DNA from: Laburnicola sp. R22_1
Taxonomy: Eukaryota; Ascomycota; Dothideomycetes; Pleosporales; Didymosphaeriaceae
NCBI GenBank assembly: GCA_014281115.1
Contig: JACONQ010000004.1
Span: 434,001-498,000, forward strand
Reading direction: 5' to 3'
Length of the DNA: 64,000 bases
Shown: piece after piece, positions 10,801 through 20,998 of the stretch
How the letters are laid out: every line of letters starts with the position of its first letter
Position numbering within the stretch: the first letter of the stretch is position 1
Program-made: the position numbers and the translations under genes
Notes under the pieces: generated by a model
Databases searched by the model: none
Told to the model about the DNA's origin: nothing
What the model saw: only the letters and a program-made list of their open reading frames with translations

Positions 10801-12210
10801 AAAAAGCCCGAGCCAGAATTTGGACGTGAGGTGGCCCGGCAGGCTGAGAAGCTCGTGCCGTATTTTCCTTCCTACATCGTTGCGCGACAGCTCCATATGC
10901 CGCCTTTGGCTTTGTCTAAACTGACAGCTTCTTTCTTCGTCAACTCGAGCGGAATGAAGCTCAACCTGGGTTTGAATCTCAAATTCGAAGCCAAGAAGAT
11001 GAAGGTTCTAGGCTACTCGAGGAAATCGGCGAATGGATGGGAGTACAGTCAGCGAGCGATTGACTTGTTGGCTCAATACATGATCAAGTTCCCTGACTTC
11101 ATTGCAGCCATCATCAGGAATCCTACTGGCGATGGTTGGGAGGATACGGACTTCTTCCCTGCAGAGGTCGCCAAACAGAAGGTCAAGGAAATTGGCGCAT
11201 GGCTGAAGGAGCTGCAGACCAAGAGCTTTGAGAAAGTGCCGTTGGACGCTGAGCAGCTCGACTCGGACACCGTCAAAATGATTGAACAGGCTGCTGACGC
11301 CAATCTTGCCCTCACACAGGACATAGAGCCCAAGAAAGTTGGAAAGGTGCCACGCAACGCCCTATTGAAGCCTTCAGACGCGGAGCAGCGTCTTAACACC
11401 CAGTTGTTTACCATTGGTGATCGCATTGTCTATGTGCAGGATTCTGGAAGGGTTCCCATTGGTTCGTACGGCACAATCATCGGCAAGACGCGCACTGCGC
11501 GCGCTTTGCTCCTGGATATCGTTTTCGACGCCACTTTCATGAGTGGAACTTCTCTTGGAGACCGCTGCTCACCTTTCAGAGGATCCACTGTTCCGGCCAC
11601 GGCAGTACTGAATCTGACTGATAAACAAGTCGTATCGTACTCTTCGGCAGGTGCCGCAAAGCGCCCCCAGCCTACTGCTCAGCCTTTCACTCCGCGTGGC
11701 GCTCCAGGTGGTCCCCAGCTCGTGCCTGCTGGTGCCCCGCCGCCTCTGCACGGTTCATACCGAGGCGCCTTCGGACGTGGTGGAGGTCCGGCGCCTCGGG
11801 GCAATACACATATGCAAAACGCCACCCCGCCTACCCAGCAAGAGCAACAGCAGCTCCCTATCCGCACTGCGCCGCAGCGTGGCGGACGTGGTGGCTTCGC
11901 GCATCGCGGACAGTCCAATGGTTTCCACAACCAGAACGTCAACCCCAACGCTCGCGGTAATGCTGGATTCGTGCCACGCGGCCGTGGCGGTGCTAAGCCA
12001 AACCGTGGCGGCTTCACTGTTACCGACATGAACGATCCCACAGCAGGCGTTGTGCAGAACAACCCCAACTTCCGACCCCAAAGCTACAACAATGTTCCAC
12101 CACCCACTAGCTTGGAGAATGGTGGCAGAGGTCGTGGTCGCGGGCGTGGTCGTGGAGGCTTCCGTGGCCGCGGTGCACCTCGAGGCGGCCCTACTGCGGC
12201 AGCTCAGTAG
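7879..12210 (+). CDS. xrn1: cytoplasmic 5'-3' exoribonuclease XRN1
   Basis: Degrades decapped mRNA from a 5' monophosphate in the cytoplasm. Start chosen at 7879 because MGVPKFFRWMSERYP is the invariant XRN N-terminus; the open frame begins 28 codons earlier by chance. A 54-nt intron (7978-8031, GTACGT...CACAG, branch CTGAC) is in frame and stop-free, and interrupts CLY|LDMNGIIHNC. After splicing the protein is 1425 aa. Metal-binding motifs include LDMNGIIHNC, DGVAPRAKMNQQR, GEGEHKVMEY and GLDADLIMLGL. The conserved XRN core and the D1-D4/SH3-like region follow (FTIGDRIVYVQDSGRVPIGSYG). The last ~200 residues are a low-complexity RGG/FRGRG tail, probably RNA-binding. Same strand as SPC3 downstream. 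Confidence 0.96.
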   Translation: MGVPKFFRWMSERYPAISQLIAENRIPEFDCLYVRCLSMSHGSLPLTQLPQLDMNGIIHNCTHNDSDGPTARMTEDKMFIAIFNYIEHLFGKIKPKQLFFMAIDGVAPRAKMNQQRARRFRTALDAEKAREKAIREGVEMPKEAPFDSNCITPGTEFMAKLTQQLKYFINKKVSEDLDWQGVEIVLSGHEVPGEGEHKVMEYIRQAKAQPGYDPNRRHCLYGLDADLIMLGLLSHDPHFSLLREEVTFGRQSKTKSKELEHQNFYLMHLCIVREYLELEFQELEEPGALGFEFDMERVIDDFILMAFFVGNDFLPNLPHLHINEGALALMFNVYKTVLPKAKGYINEGGVINMERLALLLDELSHVEYRHFESENADAAWFKGKRLGKEDVMERTKKRGQIVMSTDQQKLFSKIKSWVGTYLDTKNETPYDLPVSLNASDRKFVQEVAESLHLDWKTVQDDDGNRHMQLAFPPRLVEDIDDDEEEDDGEEAKKAIARVILKYENAKIVDISPEDAQVAMDKKYEEKFDAWKDQYYTSKFDWGRDNEEELRKLTENYVQGLQWVLYYYYRGVASWPWYYGYHYSPMISDVKKGLKADIDFKLGQPFKPFQQLMGVLPDRSKTIVPDAYHPLMTSEESPIIDFYPRDFELDMNGKKMEWEAVVKIPFIEEDRLLKAMATKEDQLSGDEKARNSFGVSLKFTYAKDLDFIYPSSLPGVFPDLPHCRCIENIFELPTMEGLEVYVGLMDGVKLGAHSLAGFPTLKVLPFHGKLDFAGVNVFQQDSRNESMIITLLDTEARTGIAHAQQKLGKAVYVGYPFLQEAKVVKVSDELFDYELPHDGSSVPVAIPHNAPQITNWKKMADRIQNTYSKRLGMITGEVDSLVHVEMLKGLKKTDEGATIKEYGEIEGLQVEYATQTVVDDVISPDPRFLEQEALPIQEEFPEGSRAFYLGDYAYGRPLQVLGHADNKATIMVAKLKKPEPEFGREVARQAEKLVPYFPSYIVARQLHMPPLALSKLTASFFVNSSGMKLNLGLNLKFEAKKMKVLGYSRKSANGWEYSQRAIDLLAQYMIKFPDFIAAIIRNPTGDGWEDTDFFPAEVAKQKVKEIGAWLKELQTKSFEKVPLDAEQLDSDTVKMIEQAADANLALTQDIEPKKVGKVPRNALLKPSDAEQRLNTQLFTIGDRIVYVQDSGRVPIGSYGTIIGKTRTARALLLDIVFDATFMSGTSLGDRCSPFRGSTVPATAVLNLTDKQVVSYSSAGAAKRPQPTAQPFTPRGAPGGPQLVPAGAPPPLHGSYRGAFGRGGGPAPRGNTHMQNATPPTQQEQQQLPIRTAPQRGGRGGFAHRGQSNGFHNQNVNPNARGNAGFVPRGRGGAKPNRGGFTVTDMNDPTAGVVQNNPNFRPQSYNNVPPPTSLENGGRGRGRGRGRGGFRGRGAPRGGPTAAAQ

Positions 12211-12779
12211 TGCAACGTGTGGGTATCCTTGTACAGTGCTTAGACCTCAATAGATGCAGTTTCATCCTGGGCTATCAACACTTTCAAATCTTGGACGGTA
12301 CACGAGCTTTGGTTCAGGCAGAATATAGCGGCAACAGGATCGTTGTTATGGTTTGGGATATCACTTGTTTGAATTGAATATTGGGTTTCAGGCTGTCGCT
12401 GGCAGGTTATAACGTTGGGAGTGGTCAATATTTGGCTTGTGGATAGATGGGGTGGGAGCACAGTGGTTAAACCAAGTATAGCGGACATTTGGGTGGTATG
12501 CATATGGCATGTATCTATGAGTTCGTACAATGCATCACCCAGGATGTACAATTCAATTCACATCTTCAAGCCTACTTTCGCATCGAGACCGCTTCACAGG
12601 CGGTTTGCAGTGAGACGACGACCATAGTTTAGTTGAGATGGAATTACATACGCCGCCAAGCCGTAGGGCTGAAGCGGACAACGTCCAAGCTCCGCGATCA
12701 AGCAGTAAACGTGTTAGCAAGCTCTCCACATCGGCGCTCGCCGCATTCAACCTCGACAACCTTCTCGCACTCTGCCACC
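12211..12779. other. spacer XRN1 - SPC3
   Basis: 569-bp spacer between two plus-strand genes; the XRN1 3' UTR and the SPC3 promoter. I see no further gene, and only chance frames. Confidence 0.5.
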
Positions 12780-13641
12780 ATGCACTCGACGTTAGTGCGG
12801 GTGCAGAATGTCTTCGGCTTCTTCACCACGGTAGCTTTTGCTGTCGCCGCAGTTATTGCGCTGTCGTCTTTCATACAGCCACAGACGCCAAAAGCGAACG
12901 TGCAGCTGCGCAATGTACAGGTGTACGTATGCTAGATTAAGTAAATATCACCAACGCTGATGGCGGGTAGAGTGAGAGGCAGACCACACTACTATAGCTA
13001 CAAGAAGGAGGAGTATGCGCATATCAAGTTCGATCTGGATACAGGTACGTTTACTTAGCCTATGCATCAGCCCAATCGGACTAACGGTGGTGACCCGTAC
13101 AGATCTTTCCACGCTCTTCAACTGGAACACGAAGCAAGTCTTCCTCTACCTCAAGGCCGTCTATCCCTCCACCAAGCCCTCGGAACCCGCGTCCGAGGCC
13201 ATAATCTGGGACGCCATCCTCCCCGGTGCCGCCGCCCCTTGGCATCAAACTTACTACATCCACCCAACCCCCAAGGGCACCAAGAAAACTAAGAATACGA
13301 AGCAATCGCCCGCCAAATCCCTCTATCCTCCGGGCATTGTCAAGCTCGACAACCAGCGCCCAAAGTACCAGATTACGGATATTAGCGGCAAGTTGCAGAA
13401 CAGGACAGATGTACGGCTGGAACTCGGCTGGAATGTGCAGCCGTGGGTGGGTGTGCTAATGTGGGAGAATTTGCAGGATTTCGGCATGTGGAAGGGCTTG
13501 AAGGGTGGGAAGAGCGAGCTGTTCGAGTTCCCGGCGATTGGGGTCAAGGGGGGAAAGAAGAAGGACTTGGACGTGGAGAAGGGTAAGGAAGGCAATCGGT
13601 TGATGGCTGGTGCGGAGCAGCCGAGGAGGAAGAATAACTAG
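12780..13641 (+). CDS. spc3: signal peptidase complex subunit 3 (SPC3/SPCS3)
   Basis: Essential subunit of the ER signal peptidase, a single-pass type II membrane protein. Exons 12780-12922, 12971-13044 and 13103-13641 give 251 aa with all phases matching. The N-terminal half starts MHSTLVRVQNVFGFF with a membrane segment at about residues 12-34. The luminal part carries the family signature VVRGRPHYYSYKKEEYAHI, then DLSTLFNWNTKQVFLYLKA and IWDAILP. Introns of 48 nt (GTACGT...GGTAG) and 58 nt (GTACGT...TACAG, CTAAC branch site). A lysine-rich insert (KGTKKTKNTKQSPAK) and a longer charged C-terminus than yeast Spc3 are the only oddities. The start is the first ATG, in a CCACC context. Confidence 0.93.
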
Positions 13642-14458
13642 CCGGGTGGAAGAGATACTGTGGGTGATGCATAGGGAGCATTCAGTTCCAGGCACAAGAC
13701 TACGCCTTGTGTGACAGCGGGGAGCTATTAGGCGGTCGTCGTCGGCTTCGCTGCAAACAGTCGCCATTACTATCTTTGTCGAGACATGAGTTTCAATTCA
13801 GAAAATACCGATGCCATCCGCTACTGTAAATAAATGCACGGGCGAGTACGTCCCTTCGCGCAACATCATCCTCCCGAGTAACCTGCAGGGCCATCCTTGG
13901 GGGAAGCTTGTTCCGAAATAAGCTCTACAGCGACCTGATTCAGAAGTCCCACCTGGCCACCTCAACGATCACGCGTCTACCTCGGAGCATTCGTACGTCA
14001 TTCGCCCCAGAACGTCCATCCTTCGCCTATCTACCCCTCACACACATCTCCATCGCAACAACACCAAACCAACATTCCGATCCAGATCATGACGCCAGAT
14101 GGGCATTGAAAGACTTTTGCCAAATTGTCACAATTTCTTGGTTCTACTGTCGCATTGCTAAGCAATCTCAACGGTTTTCTCGGCTCTTGCAGTGCGCGTT
14201 TCATGCACCGGGTTCGCAGCCTCGCATTGCCGGAGATAATCCAATGCACCAGGAAGGTGTGGCGTTCGAGATGGCTGTGGTTGAGCGACGCGTATGCACA
14301 ACCGTGCCTTATATATACCCCGCGAAGTTCGGTACTCCGTGGGTGAATTGATCACCCAAACGACCTTTTTTTGTTTCAAGCAAATCCCTCTGCGAGGAAG
14401 TTTTTCTTATATTATCTTAATACGTATCTAATATTCCCTTCGACAAATTCAAAGAACC
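13642..14458. other. spacer with TATA box of the PEBP gene
   Basis: 817-bp spacer. A TTATATATACC box near 14308-14318 lies about 145 bp before the ATG at 14459. The long frame 13908-14351 lacks any recognisable domain and overlaps this promoter, so I do not call it. Confidence 0.5.
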
Positions 14459-15354
14459 ATGCATTTCTCTTCTTCTCTTCTCATCGCTGCCGCGGTCGGC
14501 GTTGCGCAGGCGCAAACACCCCCCGGTTTTACACCAGCGGCGGACATGAAGCTAGACGTCATCTTCAACGCAACCAAAGTTAGCTCACCAGGCGCACTCT
14601 TATCCAAAGCCGGTACGTCATCTCTCCTTTGCTCCTCTTTCCTCAATCAGTCAGTGTCGTCTAACCTTCCCACAGAAACAGCAGCCCCTCCCCAACTCGC
14701 CCTTCCCATCTCAGCAGTCTCCCCGGATGATACGTACCTCTTCATGATGGTGGACCTCGACGTCCCAGCAGCCAGCAGCAACTCTTCACGGCGCGTTCTC
14801 CTACACGCCATGACGACCGGCTTCAGAGCAACCCAGCAGCCGGTCAGCGGTGGCGGTGTCCTCCTCAGGTCCACCGACAGAGGACCCGCCTCCTACTTCG
14901 GGCCCTCACCACCTCCTAGCGACACGATCCCGCACAGGTACACGCAGTTGCTGTACAAGCAGCCGGAGAGCCTATCGCTATCTACGAGTGATTTCGCAGA
15001 CATGAACAGCCGGTTCGAGTTCGACGTTGGCAGCTTCGCACGCATGATGTGCTTGGGGGAGCCCATGGCTGGGAACTTTTTCACCGTCGATGGGAGGATG
15101 GGAGCGAGTGCGGCGAGTGCGTCAGGTGGGGCGACGGGAACGGCGGGTGCATGGGGGACGGCGGCGGCGACGGCGAGTGCGAGTGGGTGGGGGGGAAGGC
15201 CGACGGGTGTGCCCGAGTTTCAGGGTAGTGCTGGTATGTGGATGCTCTTGTGATGGTGATTTTGGTGACTTTGCTAACGGGTTTTATAGGGAAGGCTCGG
15301 GTGTCGTTGGGGTTGGTGGGACTGGTGGGTGGACTTACTGCTATGGCAATGTAA
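14459..15354 (+). CDS. secreted, probably GPI-anchored PEBP-like protein
   Basis: Phosphatidylethanolamine-binding-protein fold protein of the secreted fungal kind. Exons 14459-14612, 14676-15233 and 15290-15354, 258 aa. Signal peptide at residues 1-19 (MHFSSSLLIAAAVGVAQAQ). Core PEBP blocks visible: YLFMMVDLDVPAASS, LLHAMTTGF, GPASYFGPSPPPSDTIPHRY and FDVGSFARMM. The tail is Gly/Ala/Ser-rich and, after intron 2 (GTATGT...TATAG, CTAAC branch site), ends in a short hydrophobic segment (SLGLVGLVGGLTAMAM) typical of a GPI-anchor signal. If intron 2 is not removed the frame ends at 15253 without that tail. Intron 1 (63 nt, in frame, stop-free) is removed because it splits the fold. Ligand unknown. 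Confidence 0.87.
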
Positions 15355-16066
15355 GAATATTAATGGGATGGGTAAAAGGAATAGCATCAGGTCAAGGGGC
15401 GTTAGCGTGCATTGTGAGAATTAAGCATTTTATTTTGTTGATTGGTGTGCGAGATGCAAGGCCTGTGAGAAATAAGTGATGCTGTTGTATTAAATGACTG
15501 TTGTTGTGGGAGATTCTAACCTAGTTCGGGTCCTCGTGGAGAAGACTTCGCGCACGTCCGGTACACAGTATAACGCTGTGAGTGAGAGCTGTTGGGGTGC
15601 TGAACAAAGCAGTGATCACAATACACAGAGGGGGTTGACATAGGAGGTACTAAAACCTAGTACCTAGCACGCAGTAGCAGTAACAAAATATACCCAAAAT
15701 AGCAATAACTTTGTTAGCGACTTTTTGCGTGGCAACAATGAGGTGAGACGATGTGAGAAGCCGTTTAGCAAGTCTCCGCCCAGCCTATTAATAACACCAA
15801 AGCACAACACCCACTCACCACTTCAGTTTCATGCGGAGACAAAACTTAGATCAAATCTGCATATGCATAAGATATATCTGATATTGCGAGGAGCAAAACG
15901 GCATTCTATGTCTCAAACAACGGGTAATGCGTCGATGTAGTGCGCCGAGTATCCGATGGGAGCGCGCATATCCGTTGTCTTTCATCAAGCGTTCTTCAGT
16001 GCATGGCAGTGCTCTATTGTTCGGTGTAGCGCATTCTGTATTTCTCGTTGTCAATCGCTACGAATT
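15355..16066. other. convergent spacer, PEBP / nitronate monooxygenase
   Basis: 712 bp between two convergent 3' ends. Contains a small inverted motif around 15641-15670 (GGTACTA...TAGTACC). No gene seen. Confidence 0.45.
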
Positions 16067-17302
16067 CTAAAGCTTACTCTTGCCGACGCCCCAGACCTCT
16101 GCGCCAGGGTTGTTCGTGGTTTTCCCTACGGTTCCTGACGAACTCACGGGCTTGTCGCCCTCTTGTACATAAAGACTCTGGGTCGACCGCATGGTCTCTA
16201 GCGCCTCGTTTTCAATCCGCGCCAACAGTGCCTCGCACGTTGGTATATCGTGGATGAGCCCGATGACCTGGCCCGCAGTCCACACCTGTCGTTTGTGAGC
16301 GCAAGTACAGTATAGATCAGCCCGAGCACGGGACACTTACACCAAAGTCTTTGTCGCCATTCAGGAACACCTGGCGACCGCGCTTCCCGCTAACATACTG
16401 AGCGACCTCTTCGAACTTGCCCGTCGTGCTCTCCTTCTCGACCTTGACAGCCGCCTTGGCAACCTGGTTCCCGAACAGGCGCGTCGTGTTCCTCCATCTC
16501 CGGAGCACGAGCTCAGTGTCTGTTTCTTGGGCGTCGACAATAGCCTGCTTGATGTTCTGGTGGATGGGCGCCTCGACAGTACACATGAAGCGGGTACCCA
16601 TGTTGATGCCACACGCACCCAGCGCCAGGGCAGCAGCCAGGCCCTGCCCGTCGGCGAAGCCTCCCGACGCAATGAACGGCACGCCGCCCAGCGACTGACG
16701 CGCCCTGCTCAGCAGAATGAAGTTCGTGATGTCCGTCTCGCCGACGTGGCCTGCGCACTCGAAGCCGTCAATGGACAAGAAGTCGACGCCCATCTTGACC
16801 GCGGACTGCGCATGCCGGATCGTTGTGCATTTGTGCAGGATAGTAGTACCCGCCGCCTTGAGCTGCTTGATAACAGGACCGGGGCTATTCCCCGCCGTCT
16901 CGACGATATTGATGCCTTCATCGATGATGACCTGGGCGTAGGCGGCGTAGTCCGGGGGCACGAGCGCGGGGAGGAGCGTTAGATTGACGGCGAAGGGGTT
17001 CTTGGTCATCTGGCGGCAGCGGCGGATCTCTTTGCGGAGGTCTTCGGGCGTGGGCTGCGTGAGCGCAGTCAACTGCGGGCGCTGTTAGCTGCCATTCCCA
17101 CCATTTCGTGCGGACCAGCGTACGATTCCCAGCCCTCCGGCGTTGCTGACGGCGCTGGCGAGCTCAGCGTATCCCACCCATTGCATGCCACCTTGCACTA
17201 CGGGCACTGTCGAGAAAGTCAGTTGCCGCTCATGCATGTACATCTTCACATGCACTTGCCTTTGATGCCAAGGGCTCGCGTCAGCTCCGTGTTGAAAGGC
17301 AT
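16067..17302 (-). CDS. nitronate monooxygenase (2-nitropropane dioxygenase family)
   Basis: FMN enzyme that oxidises alkyl nitronates, which are toxic propionate-3-nitronate-like compounds. Four exons: 17260-17302, 17124-17206, 16341-17072 and 16067-16285 (358 aa). The TIM barrel starts MPFNTELTRALGIK|VPVVQGGMQWVGYAELA and continues AGGLGILTALTQPT. Further motifs are FAVNLTLLPA, DGFECAGHVGE (with the family His) and ASGGFADGQGLAAALALGA followed by GTRF. Intron 1 uses a GC donor (GCAAGT...CGACAG, 53 nt): only this donor keeps the K-V-P-V-V-Q-G-G frame. Introns 2 (51 nt, CTAAC) and 3 (55 nt) are GT-AG. Exon 3 opens with a Leu codon (TTG), not a start. Confidence 0.92.
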
Positions 17303-18352
17303 TTCGAAGATGCAAGCAGGTGGCCGACCGGTAGAGAGAGTATAGAGAGAAGGGCGGAAGCTGGGAGGTAGAAGAGCTTCAGCAGCTGTCAACTAGATGG
17401 CCTCTGTTTTGCGCGTGCCATGACGGGCGTGGAAGTCCGGCTGGAAGTTGGGTCGCCAGCCGCGGACCGAGGTAGGTAAGACGCCGCGGTCGTCGATGAG
17501 TAATCAATCTCGTGATATTCGATCGGTGAGACACATCTGTCGTGGATGTCTAGGTCCAAAGAAATGAGTCGTTTTGGTAGATGCAGCGTCGTGTGGCGCT
17601 GGTCAGGAGGAATGATGAAGCAGAAGTGGCCACGAGCTAGAGACATTGCCCAGGTGTGTGGACATCTACAACACCTCTTCTGCCATTTCATTCATTCGTG
17701 TCCGTTTATAGTCGACCTAACCTGTTACAGATTATGAGACTGCATTCTCGTCTTCTTGCCCTTTTGCTTTGACACTCTCGCTCCCGCACTTTCAAAAATA
17801 GTTTCATCCAGCTAGCGAACAACATACGGATATTGTCCGGTAATGAAAAGTAGCCATGCCCCCATCCGGAAGGACATGGTGCATGCACTGCATGCCTAAA
17901 TTGATGCATTCTTACGGCCTTAAAACCATCTCCATCCCTCGTCTACTTGCCCCCTGCGATTAGGTCGAGCCAAAAAGAGCGCGGGGAACTACAAGGAGAA
18001 GCCGCCGCGACAATGGGCATGGGCGCCTGCCTTTAGAGGTCTCTGCCCGCATGCGCTACCCTTGCACCATGTAACGGGAGACCTTGCAACGGCAAACAAT
18101 GGTACGATGATTCCTTAGGCCTCCCTAGGTGGCGGACGAAAGACCTCCGGGATCACGAGGTCACACTGCCATCTATGTGCAAAGAGGTGGAATGTACAAT
18201 TTCTGCTGATGTTTTCAAACATCAAGATTCACTTTGATGAATTGCTCACACAGGAGTAATTGGATGATGATGATAAACTATCCCTAACAAGCTATCAAGA
18301 GTAAAATCATCGCAAACCTTTCGTTACACAGTAAAGCGCTGTGAGGGAAAAA
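17303..18352. other. gene-free region upstream of nitronate monooxygenase
   Basis: About 1 kb with no supported gene; the small frames on both strands show no domain or coding bias. Holds the monooxygenase promoter on its left side. Confidence 0.5.
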
Positions 18353-18360
18353 GCCATAGA
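18353..18360. repeat. left target-site duplication of hAT-type element
   Basis: GCCATAGA, identical to 18678-18685 on the other side of the element. An 8-bp duplication is the length made by hAT transposases. Confidence 0.88.
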
Positions 18361-18677
18361 CAAGGCTTCCACCGTAGCGTAGTACGCTACGGTTTGTATG
18401 GGCGTTACGTACGTACGGGAGCCCCCAAAAATGACGAATTACAGTCCTCAACCGTAGTACGGTCCATAGTGACCCACATGCTATATATGGATGTCACATG
18501 ACTATTCACATGACTATTCACATAATAGGGTCACATGACTAGATCCTCTATAAAAGCAGCCCTCTAAGGGGGGAGAGCAGCCCTCCAAGAGAGGCTGCCG
18601 TAGAGCCGTACTACGGGCCAAAATACGTACAATTACGGCTACGCTACGGCCCGTACTACGATACGTTGGAAGCGCTG
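18361..18677. mobile_element. 317-bp hAT-type miniature inverted-repeat element (MITE)
   Basis: Non-coding element with imperfect terminal inverted repeats: the left end reads CAAGGCTTCCACCGTAGCGT, the right end on the opposite strand CAGCGCTTCCAACGTATCGT. It is flanked by perfect 8-bp duplications (GCCATAGA). The interior holds GC-rich blocks and short direct repeats of TCACATGACTAT (around 18490-18540). It has kept its CpG and CpA sites, so it escaped RIP, as expected for a short repeat. Its two ends match the two ends of the 29.7-kb AT-rich unit at 25,522-55,201 in opposite orientation, so both belong to one family. It codes for nothing and would need a transposase in trans. Confidence 0.88.
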
Positions 18678-18685
18678 GCCATAGA
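18678..18685. repeat. right target-site duplication of hAT-type element
   Basis: GCCATAGA, perfect match to 18353-18360. Confidence 0.88.
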
Positions 18686-19132
18686 TAGTGAGATCAATAT
18701 GGGATTTCCCAACCAAGACCAACACTTCGAGAAAAATAGTAGAGAAAACAACATTGGCACATCAACGACCAAGCATGTCTACCAATATATTTGGAAACTC
18801 AATTATCGTCACCTTCCGTATAGCGCTTGTTTAACTGTCCCGGCTATACAGCAGGTACGCGACTTCTTTGGACCCTTCCGAGCGTCAAATGACAGGATAC
18901 AACAACCACCTCCGCACCTTGGCTATGTACATACATGCCAGTAGCACGCTTTGCTAATACATTAACCTGCTCATATGTACCTAATAAGTGTATAACCGCA
19001 GATTGAAGGATGCCATCCGCTTGTATCAGGCCAAATCGTTGGTATAAAGCCTTTCAAAAGTACTCCGGTATTCTAGCATCCCTACTATCAACTATCCTGT
19101 AGCTCCTTCGGTGCATTCCTTGTACTTGGAAC
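18686..19132. other. spacer upstream of haloperoxidase pseudogene
   Basis: 447 bp without a supported gene; it presumably holds the old promoter of the haloperoxidase. Confidence 0.4.
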
Positions 19133-20459
19133 ATGAAGGCTTCAGCTGTGCTCACTGGCTTCGCGGCTGTTGCGAAAGCAGCGTATCCCGGCGACATCGT
19201 TCAGTACTGGTCAATCATTCCAAATCCCGGCAGCTCTCAGCAACGCTCTTACTTCTTATGCTGACATGCAACCAGGGTTGATCAGTCCGCAATCCTCGCA
19301 AATGGCACGATCACCGGAGGCCTCCCTTCGCCACCTTCAGGCTGGTACGAAGCCATAGTCCAGGGCGCAGTATACCTCGCAGCAACTCAATCATCCTCGA
19401 AGCCTCTTGCTTTTCAACAACTTGCTGTGTCACACGCTGCTCATGACACTCTTCTCTGGACCTTCCATGGCACCCGCTTGTACGCGACTGTCAACGCTAA
19501 GCTCAAAGCCATGCTCGATCCCATCGGCCTCGACGCCTCCTCCTCTGACACAATCAGTGCCGCAGAAATTGGAAGGGAGGCTGCGGGGACCGTGATAGCA
19601 GTACGCGCAGACGACGGCATCAATTTCCTCCTCGACTATGAGCAGAAACCTGCAGCGCCTGGCGTGTACCAGGCCACACCTGGCGGTTCGCCGATCCCAG
19701 ACACACCAGAAGCGCAGTTCATTCGACTGTTCGCTGATCTGGGAGACGTGACGCGTTTCCGCGCTCCAGCACCGCCGAACGTGACCAGCCCGGAATACGA
19801 GCCCTTCCTAGACCAAGTCAAGATGCAGGAAGCGCGGAACTCGACGACTAGGAAGCTCGACGAAACTGAGTCGGTGTACTTCTGACGAGAGACCAGTCCC
19901 CAGTAAGCGGATCCAATCAGCGCCTCACAGTGTACACGTGCTCATGACTACCAGTGTCTGGAACCGCATCGCGCACGCAGTAGTCGGCAACAAAATGGCC
20001 ACGGACGTGGTCGGATCAGCAAAGTTCTACGCCCAACTAAACTACGCTCTTGCAAACGCTGCCATCGCCAGCTGGGACTCAAAGTACAAATCCAACAGCT
20101 GGCGGCCCATAACTGCTGTCCACTATCCGTCTCCCTACCTCGCCAGCAACCGTAGCGTCTACGACCCTGACTAGACACCCCTCCTCATCACTCCCAACCA
20201 CCAAGAGTACCTCTCCTCGCACCCATCATTCAGCGGTGCAGCCTCCACTGTGATCAAAATGTGGAACAACAATGTGGACGATGTGGGCGTCATTACGAGG
20301 CGGTTCACGAATCTGACGGCTGCTGCGTATGAGAATGGTCTCATTAGGGTGTTTGGCGGGATTCACTTTCTGTTTCTGAGTGATGTTGGGAACGAGAATG
20401 GGGCGTGGGTCGCTAGGGAGACTCTGAAGGTTTTTGAGGAGAAGTGGGATAAGTTTTAA
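19133..20459 (+). pseudogene. vanadium-dependent haloperoxidase (PAP2 superfamily), inactivated
   Basis: Relic of a secreted haloperoxidase. Exon 1 19133-19209 encodes a signal peptide (MKASAVLTGFAAVAKA) and YPGDIVQYW. A 66-nt intron (19210-19275) follows, then exon 2 19276-19902 (VDQSAILANG, SHAAHDTLLWTFHGTRLY, GVYQATPGG, GDVTRFRAP), an intron 19903-19954, and exon 3 from 19955 (VWNRIAHAVVGNKMA, FYAQLNYALANAA, SWDSKY..SWRP, EYLSSHPSFSGAA, GIHFLFLSDVGNE). Two stops break the frame: TGA at 19883-19885 where the family has Trp (YFWRE), and TAG at 20172-20174 where Trp is expected (DPxWTPLL). Around 20270-20280 about a dozen family residues seem missing between KMWNNN and VDDVGVITRR. Otherwise the frame is continuous, so decay is recent. 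Confidence 0.85.
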
Positions 20460-20998
20460 AATGTGTGATTGGAGAGGCAGAGCGTGGAGCATGTTGCCTT
20501 CTTGGTGTGTTGTTTGCATGGAGCTGTTGGTGTGATGTTGCTCTTATCTTGGGTGGACTATCTTCAATGTATTACAACGTGGGGAGAGCGACCGCAGGAT
20601 TTGACCTTTTTAGAGGTTTACGTATCTAGTTGGGCAAGGACCTTGGGCGAATAAAAAGCAGTTGGCACTGTGAAGGTGGTAGGGAACGGGGTTCAATAAA
20701 AAAGAGGATTAAATGTGGGATAGCATGATTCACTGAACTAACGTCCGTTTCTTTCGTGTAATCTCATATATCAATGTTAGTATGAGGTTGAATATCACTA
20801 TGTCATAGTTTGTGAGATGACTATTCTCAGTTAGAACAATATGATTCTTGTGAATATAGGCAGCCAAGGTGCATAGGTACTATATAAGGCATCAGAAAGT
20901 GGCCATCTTCCTTACACGACCCTAAACTTGTCGAAACTTGTTCATAATTTGCAAATCCAACTTCCTGCACATTACACATCGGTCCACCACCACTCAAA
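20460..20998. other. spacer upstream of orphan gene 1
   Basis: AT-rich spacer without gene. It ends in a promoter with a TATATAA box at 20881-20887. Confidence 0.5.
20881..20887 (+). promoter_or_regulatory. TATA box, orphan gene 1
   Basis: TATATAA 118 bp before the ATG at 20999. It is preceded by GGTAC, a combination also seen near the TATA box of orphan gene 3. Confidence 0.55.

Noticed and set aside
13908..14351. 147-codon plus-strand frame upstream of the PEBP gene
   Set aside because: No domain, poor start context, and it covers the TATA box and leader of the PEBP gene.
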